Shown: one piece after another, positions 10,709 to 21,282 of the stretch
Layout of the letters: every line of letters starts with the position of its first letter
Position numbering within the stretch: position 1 is the first letter of the stretch
Source of the DNA: Tritrichomonas musculus
Lineage: Eukaryota > Parabasalia > Tritrichomonadida > Tritrichomonadidae
Direction: 5' to 3'
Assembly: GCA_039105265.1 (NCBI GenBank)
Contig: JAPFFF010000039.1
Span: forward strand, 1,054,001 to 1,118,000
Length of the DNA: 64,000 bases
Notes under the pieces: generated by a model
Databases searched by the model: none
Seen by the model: the letters and a program-made list of their open reading frames with translations, nothing else
What the model was told of the DNA's origin: nothing
Position numbers and translations under genes: made by a program

Positions 10709-11087
10709 GGGACAATCGTTTTCATGAGTAGCTACTCATGAAAAGTAAAAAACCACCATCTTAAGGTGAAATTTAACTTACTCTGTTAAGAAAATTAACC
10801 AAAAAAATCGAATATTTAAATATTTCCTTAATATTTTAACTATTTGCTTTTTTTGATATATTTTTTTTTTTTTATTTTTACATAATTTTTCAGGAATATA
10901 CGCACCAGTGATCACCACGGGGCTGCGCGAAGCCGAATCTGGTTCCTTGAATTGCTGGATGAATCGGGAAGTCATTTGAACTATATATTTATGCATTATT
11001 TAGCAAAAATTGAATAAAAAATGTATAAAAAAGTATTCAAAAAGTTTAAAAGTTTTCAAAAAGTGGAGTAGAAAAATACGATTCCCC
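10709..11087. mobile_element. 379-bp non-autonomous DNA transposon, 8-bp target duplication
   Basis: The direct repeat GTTGTTAA flanks the element at 10701-10708 and 11088-11095. The ends read GGGACAATCG and, inverted, GGGGAATCG, so the terminal repeat is short and imperfect. Similar AATCG-containing ends bound the element at 15425-16856, suggesting one family. There is no transposase inside. It carries a GC-rich piece of coding-like sequence (10895-10987), as Pack-MULEs do. Confidence 0.65.
10890..10990 (-). pseudogene. Captured GC-rich gene fragment inside the 379-bp element
   Basis: On the reverse strand from ATG at 10975 the frame reads MTSRFIQQFKEPDSASRSP and on into VVITGAYIPEK before entering A/T-rich sequence. 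Its base composition (near half G+C) contrasts sharply with the element around it. A related IQQFKE-type segment occurs in the decayed frame near 34440. I cannot name the parent gene. A gene piece carried by a transposon is the simplest reading. Confidence 0.4.
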
Positions 11088-11470
11088 GTTGTTAACAACT
11101 TTTAAAAGATCAGGTCGAGAGAAGGCTTGTCCTTTGGATAAAAATAAAATAAAACTGTTTTGAGTAGACATTCAGTAGTCATATAAATTACAGTAACTTC
11201 ATCATTTTTAGAATAGTTGATTTGGAAAAAAGCAAAACAGTACAATGAAGACAAAACTTTTTGAATGATAAAATGGTTAGCAATAGGTTCTATCTGATTT
11301 AACTTTTATTAAATATAAAAAATTTAAACAAAAATTTATTATTTTTTTGCTTTTGCATTTTTTATGGTTCAATTGTTATTTAATAGGGTTCTAAGTTCGT
11401 ATTTTTAGTGTCTTAATTTTTTTTTTTAAAAAAAAAAAAAGCAGACTAAATAAATACAGCAATGGCTTTA

Positions 11471-11592
11471 ATTAGGCTTGTTATATCTCGATAATCGATA
11501 TCAATTATCAGTACGTTTTTTGATATTGATAACAAAGTTATTAATTTGATAATCGATATTGATATCAAATATCGAGAAAAATTTTGATATCA
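11471..11592 (-). repeat. GATATCGATAATC-rich dispersed repeat, inverted diverged copy
   Basis: Begins with AATTAGGCTTGTTATATC and continues through CGATAATCGATATC-type palindromes. This is the reverse complement of the right-hand end of the copies at 1246-1424 and 17418-17600. Confidence 0.4.
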
Positions 11593-11612
11593 AAAAAAAA
11601 AAAATTCGAAAG

Positions 11613-14480
11613 TATAGTTAGTGGAAAAAAGTCTGTTTCTGGACAAAAGTCTGTTTCACTTCACATGTCGAAAAAAATAAGTTTTTTAAAACAATATAGA
11701 GAGTTTTCTCTTTTTATTTATAATGAATATAAATTATTTATGTATAAATATTTTATTTAATTCAAGTAAATACCAATTTCTTTTATATTCATGAAAATTC
11801 TTTTATTCAATTTTGATAGGACAAAAAAAATAAAATCGTTAATTTTTCAAAAATTAAATAAGATTCAAGATTTATAATATAACATTTACATACTAATACT
11901 ATTAATCTACATTATATAAATTGTGTGAGTACTTAATTATTTGATATTGACTCTTTTTTATACAATATCAAATATTCTGAAAATTTGAAAATTTTATATT
12001 AAAATCATACCTTTTAGGAAATGATATGTTATTTAACTAATAAACAATTTTAAGCTATTCATGAATATGCTATTTATTTTGGAGAATATCCTTTATACAT
12101 TTGGATAAACGCCATTTTTTTAAAAAAATAAAAATTCAACAAATATAATGATATTTTGTATTTAAGACACAATATTAAGTATTCTAAATATTTGATTGTG
12201 TATGTTTCATTTTATATGTTTAAATGCTTTATTATTTGAAATTTTGGTGAAAATCATTTAAATCCATATTTTTAATAATTTCATATTTCCTTCCAATTCT
12301 TATTCATATTTTATTTATTTTATTTATTCAATAAGAAATATATCGTAGATGATTCTCAAATAATCTAATAATAATAAAAAATATAGATCGGATTCGCAAA
12401 TATCATTCTTTTTTATAATATATTTTTAAGATGACCTCTTCTGCAGAGTTATCATAGTCTACAAATTTTGTTTATATAATATACTAATACGTGTATTTTG
12501 GTATAATAATATATAGAAATCACAGTATTTCATAAAAAATTCAGCTGGATAATGATGTTTATTTTAAGTTAATAATTTTTTGAATTCAAAAATGTTTTTT
12601 TACTATCTTCTGAACTATTTTAAGCAATAAAACTTCACTTTTTAGGAACAAGTTTTTCGTTCATATTTACACTATATATATAAAACATAATATAATTCTG
12701 CATTAATATTATCAGATATGATTATTTCGAAAAATTAAAATAAAAATATAGATAAAGTTTTATTTGGAATATAAAAGTAAGCTTGTAAATTTGGTGAAAT
12801 AAACGTTTTTTGGGTTTTAAAAATCACCAAATGTAACCATATTATTGTCAAATAAATTTTATTAAAATTTATTATTGTCATAAACCATTGAATTATTTGA
12901 AAGAGGAATTAAATGAGTTTTATCAAAAGTCATATTAATAATCGATAAGATTTTCTCAGTAAAAAAATGTTATTTTTTGAATATTACAAAATAATTGTAT
13001 GATTTGTATAATATATCATATAAAATAATAATAAAAAGCTCATTTATATTGACGATGAAAAGCCAAATAACCGATTTCACCAAAAGCCCAGGTCTTGGGT
13101 TTTTGGCGACAGCATTCAATTTTGAATAGTTTACATATATTTTGGAGATCACCAAAACGGTTTTTTTGGCGATGGTGATTTGTAAAGCTTTCAAAATATC
13201 ATAAATAAAATAAATAAAAAAAAAAGATATAAATATATAATAAAATCAATAAAAGCATTTTTTCAATTGAAAATAATTTTTTTTCATTTATATTTTAAAT
13301 ATATACCGATATAAAATGTATTTAAAATATTAATAGTATTTATATTTTTATGAATATATATAGCCGAGTAATTAAATAAATTCATTGAATTTATTGAATG
13401 TTGATTCGTAAATTGAATTATTATTTAATCAAATATCATTTAATCATTTTATTTAATAATTCATAAGAAATAACTTTTTAAAAGATTTATTAAAATCGCC
13501 AAAAGACCAGAAAGAATCACCAAGACCAGGTCTTTTTTTTACTTTTGGTTATATTTTACAAGCTTAATAAAAGATATATAATTATAATATATCCATAAAA
13601 TAAAAAAATAGCCGAGAAATTTTCAAAAATTCAATTATTTGCATTCATTTTTTTGTCATTTAAATAAATATTGAATATTTTATTCAATATTTCATTAATT
13701 AAAATTAGGTACTACTGTTTTGTTTGCTTCAAATTTATTTGGGCATCTTTTCAAAATTAAAAGTAATATTAGCATGATACCTAATTTGCAGAAATAATAT
13801 TCATTTAATGATTTAGTTTCATCTTATAATATTGTTACAAGCGAAAGTGATTACATAATAAGCACCAATGCATTTTTCTATGTTAATTAATTAAACAAGT
13901 ATGCCATCCAATTCAATTTTTTCCATTTTTCATATCAATGTCTGTATTTATTGATCTTAGACGATAATTTTTATATTAAAAATGAATAATTTTTAATTAG
14001 ATTTTGATAAAAATTAAAATGAATAATTAGTATTTATAAATTTGATTTATCAATTATTTTACAGCCATTACTCTTTTTACTTACCATTACTCTTTAAAAA
14101 ATGCTCTTTTTTCTTCAATATTAAAAGATTTTTAGTAATTGTTTCAAAAAGTTTACCTTTGAACTTTTTGAGACTAATGCCAAAAGAAATATTTTAAAAT
14201 ATCTTAATAAAAACATAGTAATATAATGAAAAATTTCCATCAATAAAATAAAAAAAAGATATAAAAACAAATACTAAAAAAGGAAAACATATGATAGTTT
14301 TTTTCAATTATTCATATGATTTTATTTATCCTTTAAAATACTTTTTAATAGTATAAAAAATGATTACATTTAATGCATTTTATTATTATAAATTTTCATG
14401 GAAAAATTATTATTCTATAATGAAGAAACAGTAGTGAAACAGACTTTTGTCCAGAAATTGACTTTTGTCCACTAACTATA
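11613..14480. mobile_element. Decayed Tc1/mariner-like element (2.9 kb)
   Basis: Inverted terminal repeats of about 50 bp: TATAGTTAGTGGAAAAAAGT at the left and, inverted from 14480, TATAGTTAGTGGACAAAAGT. Each is followed by a second GGACAAAAGTCTGTTTCAC-type subrepeat. Ends of this style with a TA boundary fit Tc1/mariner. The interior is A/T-rich and no transposase frame is recognisable, so it is either non-autonomous or very old. Its length exceeds a simple mariner, consistent with later insertions such as the one suggested at 12779-13565. Confidence 0.6.
12779..13565. repeat. Cluster of ATCACCAAAA / TTTTGGCGAT motifs, possible nested element
   Basis: AAGCTTGTAAA occurs at about 12780 and inverted near 13560. 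Between them, motifs of the type TTTGGTGAT and ATCGCCAAAA recur in both orientations (12830, 13075-13115, 13150-13180, 13495-13545). This suggests a small element or the overlapping remains of two. No gene is seen. Confidence 0.3.
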
Positions 14481-15424
14481 TTCAGAGCACTACAAGCATA
14501 AATGTAAACCATTCAAAATTGAAAAGATAAAACCAAATCATTCGTTTATTTAAAAAGAATATCATACACAAACAATATATACCACAAATATATATAAAAC
14601 ATCAATAAGAAAATTTTTTTTCTGATAAATTTTGAGATATTTTTATAATAAATATAGCAATTAATAAAACTATTGAAAAAGTTTGTATTTTCAATTAATT
14701 TTCATAATTAATACTGAAAAACTGTCCATAATTTTATAATTCTCTATACGATTTGAACAATTTTTTAATATGATATTTAAATGACACATTTAAAATTATA
14801 AATACACTTTTTTTCAAAAATTTGGCGCAGTTTTTTTAGAAAAAGATATTTATCATTTATTGTATATTTTGAGAAGTTTATACTAAAAATTTTACAAATA
14901 AATTGAGTTTCACGAACAAATCTTCAAAGTTTTCTCGCGCAAATCAACTTAATAATGTTAAGGGAAAAGAAAAAATAATTGATGGTACATTAAAAAAAGC
15001 AAGAGAAAAGAGAATCCCAAAATATAATCAAAACATATCTCCTGTAAAAGACACAACAAACGCTAAAAATGCCAAAATACAAATAAAAACAAGCGCTAGA
15101 AATGCTTTCTAAAAAAGTTGATTTTAAAATGAATGGTATTCAATTTCTACTGAAAAGTTATGATAAAATAATAGGCTATTTTTATTCAACTATGAAAGTC
15201 ATATATCTCAGATTAAATCCAAAAGAGAGGGCTAACTAATTGAATAGCCAAGAAATTCACATATATATAGGAAAGAATATTATAAATCATATTTCAGACA
15301 AAAAAATAGTCGAATAATTAATTAATTTAATCAAAAGTTAAGAGATTTAATAAATTAAATTAAATTAATTCTTAATTTGATAAAATATTTTTATTTTTAA
15401 AAATAATTATTTTATTTTAATAAT
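14481..15424. other. A/T-rich stretch without a recognisable gene
   Basis: An open stretch at 14903-15112 reads as K/N-rich and ends TSARNAF, but it lacks an ATG and resembles nothing I know. The rest is A/T filler. Confidence 0.4.
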
Positions 15425-16856
15425 GAAAAATCGGTTTTACCATCGATCCACTTTTTGAAGGAAACTTTCTCTCAATTTTAATAAAAATATTGAGAGATGT
15501 ATTCAATATTTGAATGTATTCAAAAAACTTTTCATCAAAAAGTTGATATCGTCATCTTTTCAAAAAGTTGGGGATACGTTAATTATCATATTGCGCGGTA
15601 TTTTTATAAAGAAGATGACGAAGTTCATAAACAGAATTAAATGAGATACGGAATTACAAGAAGACGGGGCACAGAAACAAAAGAAGACTAGATACAGATT
15701 CAGATGTAGATGAGATACAGATTCAGATGAAGATGAGGTACAGATTTAGGTGAAGATGAGGTTCAGATTCAGGTGAAGATGAGATTCAGATTCAGAAGAA
15801 TACAAGATACAGATTCAGATGAAGATGAGGTACAGATTTAGGTGAAGATGAGGTTCAGATTTAGGTGAAGATGAGGTTCAGATTTAGGTGAAGATGAGGT
15901 TCAGATTCAGGTGAAGATGAGGTTCAGATTCAGAAGAATACGAAATACAGATTCAGAAGAATACAAGATACAGATTCAGATGAAGATGAGGTACAGATTT
16001 AGGTGAAGATGAGGTTCAGATTCAGGTGAAGATGAGGTTCAGATTCAGAAGAATACGAAATACAGATTCAGATGAAGATGAGGTACAGATTCAGATTCAG
16101 ATGAGGTACAGATTAAGATGAAGATGAGATACAGATTCAGATGAAGACGAAATACAGATTCAGAAGAATACAAGATACAGATTCAGGTGAAGATGAGGTA
16201 CAGATTCAGAAGAATACAAGATACAGATTCAGATGAAGATAAGGTACAGATTCAGAAGAATACAAGATACAGATTCAGATGAAGATGAGGTACAGATTCA
16301 GAAGAATACAAGATACAGATTCAGATGAAGATGAGGTACAGATTCAGAAGAATACAAGATACAGATTCAGAAGAATAAAAGATACTGATTCAGATGAAGA
16401 CGAAGTATAAATTTTGTCTGAAGTTCGTTTATGAACTTCGTCATCTTATATGGCTCGCAACAGAAAATGCTTAATTTATTGATTTTTCTTTTTTTTTATA
16501 AACTTTTTCTCTTTTTACTTAGAATTTATATTTTTATTCATTTTTTTCTTGACTTTGCTACTTAGAGATTGAAATCGTAAAATGACGATTTATATATATC
16601 TTTTTTCATATAATTTTTTGACGTTTTTTATTTATTATTTGTGCTATATTTATATAATTTCTGTTTTTCTTTATACTATTATCTTTTTTTATGAAGATAT
16701 TTTAATTTTAATATGAACTTTTTCAATGAAAAAAATTTGAATGAAAAAAAAAATCTCTCAATAATTCTTAGGATTTTAAATTTTTGTACTTAACATCTCC
16801 ACTTTTTGAGAGCATAAACCATTCAAAAAGTGGATCGATGGAAAATCCGATTGCCC
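15425..16856. mobile_element. 1.4-kb non-autonomous transposon with internal minisatellite, 9-bp target duplication
   Basis: The 9-bp direct repeat TTTAATAAT flanks it (15416-15424 and 16857-16865). The ends are inverted repeats of about 35 bp sharing CCATCGATCCACTTTTTGAA. A second, perfect 20-bp inverted pair lies further in (AGATGACGAAGTTCATAAAC near 15612, its complement near 16428). Between the inner pair is a 23-bp tandem array. There is no coding region. The target size fits Mutator-like elements, and the ends resemble those of 10709-11087. Confidence 0.7.
15663..16410 (+). repeat. 23-bp minisatellite, about 30 copies, three monomer types
   Basis: Monomers of 23 bp start CAGATT and come in at least three forms: one continuing CAGATGAAGATGAGGTA, one TAGGTGAAGATGAGGTT and one CAGAAGAATACAAGATA. 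The types alternate in blocks, which indicates amplification of multi-monomer units. The period is not a multiple of three, so this is not a coding repeat. Confidence 0.8.
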
Positions 16857-17814
16857 TTTAATAATTTAAAATGTATTCAAAAGATGATTGTCATGGTCAA
16901 CTTTATGATAATAACCGATTTTCATTGAATTTTATAAATGCATTTTTCGGAAAAATTTGCGCTGATTTTTTTAATTAATATATTCAAATAATTAGATAAT
17001 ATTTATTAAAAAAATATATCCTAACATGATCCTTTTTTTATAGAAAAATATTTTTAAATCTTCTTTTTATTAAAATCATTAAATAATTTTTTGAAAAAGT
17101 TAAATATTTCAATGGATTTTTTTTTATAAAATTATTTTTAATTTATCTAAGAATTTATCAGAAAAAAACAAATCATAGATATGAATTGTTAAATATTTTG
17201 TGTACTATATTTTAAATATATATAAATTAATTAAAAATCTAAAAAACCATTTGGCTTGTAGTACTCTCTATATTCAAATTTTTTAGAAATGAAAAATTCA
17301 AATATATTTGTATATAATAAATTTTAACTTATAAAAAACGAGAATATATGTTTTATCTAAGTGATATATTATTTTACAAATAGACAAATATCATCTAATC
17401 ATTTTTAGCAAGTGAAAAATGTCTGATAATGATTGATAACCAATAATCGTTATCAAATTTACAAAATTTTTCATATAACATTTCTTATTTGGTTAACGAT
17501 TTCCTGAGAATATTGATATCAAGTTTGTAAACTGATAATGGATTATCAAGATTAAAAAAGTGTCAATTCTGATATCGATTCTCAAAACAACAGCCTAGCT
17601 TTAATTTCTTTAAAACCTTTCTAAGTAAACAATAGTTTGACAATAGAACACCATAAAAACGGCGCACGGTCGAAAGGTCTACGTTTTAAGAAATGCAATT
17701 ACCAATTTTTTTTATTTAAAATGTTTTCAATTGTATGAAATACTACTTCAAATTTTTAAAAATTTTATCATTCGTTATAAACTAATCAGATAAAATATAG
17801 TAAAATCATGATTT
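16857..17814. other. A/T-rich stretch, no gene; contains a dispersed repeat
   Basis: Apart from the GATATCGAT-type repeat at 17418-17600 (direct copy of 1246-1424) and the short motif GGTCGAAAGGTCTACG near 17668, I see nothing. CGAAAGG-type motifs recur at 18156 and 18417. Confidence 0.45.
17418..17600 (+). repeat. GATATCGATAATC-rich dispersed repeat, copy 2
   Basis: Diverged direct copy of 1246-1424. The shared right end TGATATCGATTCTCAAAA is followed by AACARYCTA, with scattered GATAAT/GATATC palindromes before it. Confidence 0.45.
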
Positions 17815-18166
17815 TTCAATGAAAAGACGTATTAAAATGGAAAAATTGCCGAATTGAAACGTAATTACATTATTTACAGAAAAATAAAAAAAAGCAAAGA
17901 GGTTTAGTTTCGAACTCAATACTTTGTAATCAAATTAATTTAACCTCTAAGCTAGAGTTCTCAAATTTGAAAGGATAAAAAGTTTATATTTAAAGATAAA
18001 TATACATATTTATCAAATTCATCTTTTTATTAACTTTTTCTAAAAAAGTCGTATTCTAATTATTTTCACGTAGACGTAATCGTAAAACGTAATTGATTTT
18101 TTTTCTTGGTCTATTTTATTGAAAAAGTTTAAACAGAACGTAATTTTTAAAACCTCCGAAAGGCAA
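17815..18166 (-). repeat. ~350-bp dispersed repeat with tRNA-like Pol III boxes, copy 2
   Basis: Inverted copy of 251-600. The A-box-like TAGCTTAGAGG and B-box-like GTTCGAAAC are unchanged, while differences fall elsewhere in the repeat. That is mild support for past constraint or a recent common source. Confidence 0.55.
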
Positions 18167-18555
18167 TTAAAAGGTTTATTTAGACTTTTTTATTTATTTT
18201 AATTATAGAAAATTAATATTTATAATCAATGATGGCTTTAAATCAAATGTATAGAAAGATATTTTGGTTTGATTTTAATTTATTTTAAAATCTTTTTATT
18301 CAAAATTTTTACTCTAAAGTATTGAAATTTTATAAAATTGAATGCAATCAAAACGTAAGACAAAAATTGAATGAAAAAGTGTTTTTCTTTTGAGAAGAAA
18401 GAAAATAAAATAACCGTCGAAAGGTCAATATAAAGTTGATTTGTTATCGTAGTATTCAATATTGTCACAAAAATGATATGGTATTTGCAAACTCTTGTGA
18501 CACTCAAATAAGATGATTTATGCCGTATGATTAATAAGACAAGCCAGTTAAAATT

Positions 18556-18566
18556 TCATTTCATTA
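18556..18566 (+). promoter_or_regulatory. Trichomonad-type initiator (TCATTTCATTA)
   Basis: TCATTTCATTA is close to the known trichomonad initiator consensus and lies 10 bases before the ATG at 18577. It is the best such match in the window. Confidence 0.55.
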
Positions 18567-18576
18567 TAAAACAAAG

Positions 18577-18951
18577 ATGAATATTGATCAGCTACGAGAA
18601 AAAGTTAGAAACAATTGTCCTCGTTTAAAGTTGGAGCAATCATTATGGTATTGCTTGAACCATGTTGAGAACAATCATAATGACTTTAAAAATATCGGAT
18701 TGCTATGGATTGATAATGAAAACTTCATATGCAATTCAATAATTTTATCCCGATTTTTAAATGTAAAACCTTGTTCTTTGATTCGCCGTTTTCATTCTAA
18801 TAATTTTCAATCGAAGAAATTAAGCAGTCAGACGAGAAACCAAATATTAAATGTTAAAGGTATTGATATTCCTAATCCGAATAATTGGTGCTTAAGAAGA
18901 AGAGATGGGTTTGTGAAATCATTAACAAAAGAGGAATTAAACGATATTTAA
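18577..18951 (+). CDS. Initiator-binding-domain (IBD)-like DNA-binding protein
   Basis: A compact 124-residue protein. Its pattern resembles the IBD of trichomonad IBP39: an N-terminal helix (LEQSLWYCLNHV, about 20-31), then IGLLWIDNENFICNS (about 42-56), a helix-turn-helix-like ILSRFLNVKPCSLIRRFHSN, and a closing WCLRRRDGF (about 103-111). IBP39 recognises the initiator element at transcription starts. Only the DNA-binding part is present here, with no C-terminal RNA-polymerase-interacting domain, so this is a single-domain relative. The gene is intact and has a good initiator in its own promoter. The assignment rests on remembered family pattern and needs a profile search (PF10416). Confidence 0.5.
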   Translation: MNIDQLREKVRNNCPRLKLEQSLWYCLNHVENNHNDFKNIGLLWIDNENFICNSIILSRFLNVKPCSLIRRFHSNNFQSKKLSSQTRNQILNVKGIDIPNPNNWCLRRRDGFVKSLTKEELNDI

Positions 18952-19687
18952 AAAATCTTATTAGCAAATAAATGAAGCAAGTAAAAAAGATTAATGACGA
19001 TATAATTTTTTTTCGTGTTTTTTTTAAATTTTTTGCTATCATTCGCAATAATAAATATTTGGAATTTAATTGGATTCAAATAATGCTTTGAATATGCCGA
19101 GTAAGATAAAGAAAATAAACAATAAGATGGGGTTTGAAAGATAGGGGGTTTAACCGTTCGTAAAGTGTCAAAAATTTTCATTAAGATTAAAAAAGACAGA
19201 TTTTATTAAATAAATAATATATTATTATACTATATTAATATTTATTTATATAAATACTATAAGTATTAAAAAATATATATACTAACATTAAAAAATTCAT
19301 TTTTTATTTTTCTGAGAGATAAAAACTTTTTCAAAAGTTAAAATAAGATTTAGTTATCAAAATTTCTACCAAAATATAGCCTATTTCATTTATATTTTTT
19401 AAAATATAATATTAAAATACTAATTGGAAGAGCAAAATAGAAAATGAACCATAATAATAAAAGTAAATGAAATAAAGAATTCAAAATCACTTCAGGCGAA
19501 GTGACAAACTATAGAAAAAGTTACACCATTTTTTTCTGAGGAAAATTCGTTATTCTGACTTTTTGAGTTAATTGAGAAGGCATACAAAAAGTTCTAAAAT
19601 TTTCTTGTAAAGTTTTGAAAAAGTTCACTAAGATAAAACCATGAAAAAGCGCCATTTTTATAGAACTAAACCAATCAAAGAAACCGA

Positions 19688-20191
19688 GATGACGACATTG
19701 CCGCCCATAGCAAGACCACGATCAGCAATGCTTAGCAGCTAGCTGGTTGTAACTGCGGCGAGTCGTCATCCGGACAAAGATATCGCGATTTCATCCGGAA
19801 GATCTGGAATGACGACATTGCCGCCCATAGCAAGACCACGATCAGCAATGCTTAGCAGCTAGCTGGTTGTAACTGCGGCGAGTCGTCATCCGGACAAAGA
19901 TATCGCGATTTCATCCGGAAGATCTGGAATGACGACATTGCCGCCCATAGCAAGACCACGATCAGCAATGCTTAGCAGCTAGCTGGTTGTAACTGCGGCG
20001 AGTCGTCATCCGGACAAAGATATCACGATTTCATCCGGAAGATCTGGAATGACGACATTGCCGCCCATAGCAAGACCACGATCAGCAATGCTTAGCAGCT
20101 GGCTGGTTGTAACTGCGGCGAGTCGTCATCCGGACAAAGATATCGCGATTTCATCCGGAAGATCTGGAATGACGACATTGCCGCCCATAGG
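19688..20191 (+). repeat. 120-bp tandem repeat array, left outer module (4 full copies)
   Basis: Units begin GATGACGACATTGCCGCCCA at 19688 and at 120-base steps (19808, 19928, 20048), with a partial unit at 20168. Unit variants differ at a few sites (GATATCGCG or GATATCACG; AGCTAGCTGG or AGCTGGCTGG). The unit is about half G+C in a strongly A/T genome and contains CATCCGGA twice, bracketing GATATCGCGATTT. Confidence 0.9.
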
Positions 20192-20374
20192 ACGACCACG
20201 GTGGCAATAAAAAGATGAAAATAAAACAAACAAAAAACAAACAAAATTGATTATTTAATATTATTATTACGATTTTTTAATTTTTTTATTTTGATAAAGC
20301 TTATTTAAAATATTCTGAGTCTTCTCAGAAATTTGTTAAATTTTTTTTTTTATAAATATATATAACTTTTTGAA

Positions 20375-20472
20375 AGAATTATGGTCTTTTTATATTTATG
20401 GAAGAAGACCAAAATCTTTATTATTCAGCGAAATATCTATCTCATACGCAAAGACCTAATTCTTTAAAAGAT
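20375..20472 (+). repeat. Duplicated promoter and first 26 codons of the MULE transposase
   Basis: The sequence from about 20375 to 20472 repeats the transposase leader and its start: ATG at 20400, then codons for MEEDQNLYYSAKYLSHTQRP and six more residues. It then jumps into the GTTCTAAAATTTTCTTG segment that begins the next module. Inverted copies of the same piece lie at about 24285-24360 and 24925-25000. Confidence 0.85.
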
Positions 20473-20571
20473 AAAGTTCTAAAATTTTCTTGTAAAGTTT
20501 TGAAAAAGTTCACTAAGATAAAACCATGAAAAAGCGCCATTTTTATAGAACTAAACCAATCAAAGAAACCG

Positions 20572-21075
20572 AGATGACGACATTGCCGCCCATAGCATGA
20601 TCACGATCAGTAATGCTTAGCAGCTAGCTGGTTGTAACTGCGGCGAGTCGTCATCCGGACAAAGATATCACGATTTCATCCGGAAGATCTGGAATGACGA
20701 CATTGCCGCCCATAGCAAGACCACGATCAGCAATGCTTAGCAGCTAGCTGGTTGTAACTGCGGCGAGTCGTCATCCGGACAAAGATATCACGATTTCATC
20801 CGGAAGATCTGGAATGACGACATTGCCGCCCATAGCAAGACCACGATCAGCAATGCTTAGCAGCTAGCTGGTTGTAACTGCGGCGAGTCGTCATCCGGAC
20901 AAAGATATCGCGATTTCATCCGGAAGATCTGGAATGACGACATTGCCGCCCATAGCAAGACCACGATCAGCAATGCTTAGCAGCTAGCTGGTTGTAACTG
21001 CGGCGAGTCGTCATCCGGACAAAGATATCACGATTTCATCCGGAAGATCTGGAATGACGACATTGCCGCCCATAG
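20572..21075 (+). repeat. 120-bp tandem repeat array, left inner module (4 full copies)
   Basis: Same unit as at 19688, starting 20572, 20692, 20812 and 20932, with a partial unit at 21052. The first unit carries the variant GCATGATCACGATCAGTAAT, shared with the innermost-right and outermost-right modules. This suggests exchange between modules. Confidence 0.9.
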
Positions 21076-21282
21076 GACGACCACGGTGGCAATAAAAAGA
21101 TGAAAATAAAACAAACAAAAAACAAACAAAATTGATTATTTAATATTATTATTACGATTTTTTAATTTTTTTATTTTGATAAAGCTTATTTAAAATATTC
21201 TGAGTCTTCTCAGAAATTTGTTAAATTTTTTTTTTTATAAATATATATAACTTTTTGAAAGAATTATGGTCTTTTTATATTT

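Noticed and set aside
12970-13194. Reverse-strand small gene
   Set aside because: It overlaps the repeated ATCACCAAAA/TTTTGGCGAT motifs and has no start context.
14903-15112. Small basic protein gene
   Set aside because: No ATG, no initiator, K/N-rich composition typical of translated A/T sequence.
251-18166. A Maverick/Polinton-type large element bounded by the 350-bp inverted repeats
   Set aside because: No polymerase, integrase, packaging ATPase, protease or capsid-like frame is visible between them, and no target duplication flanks the pair.
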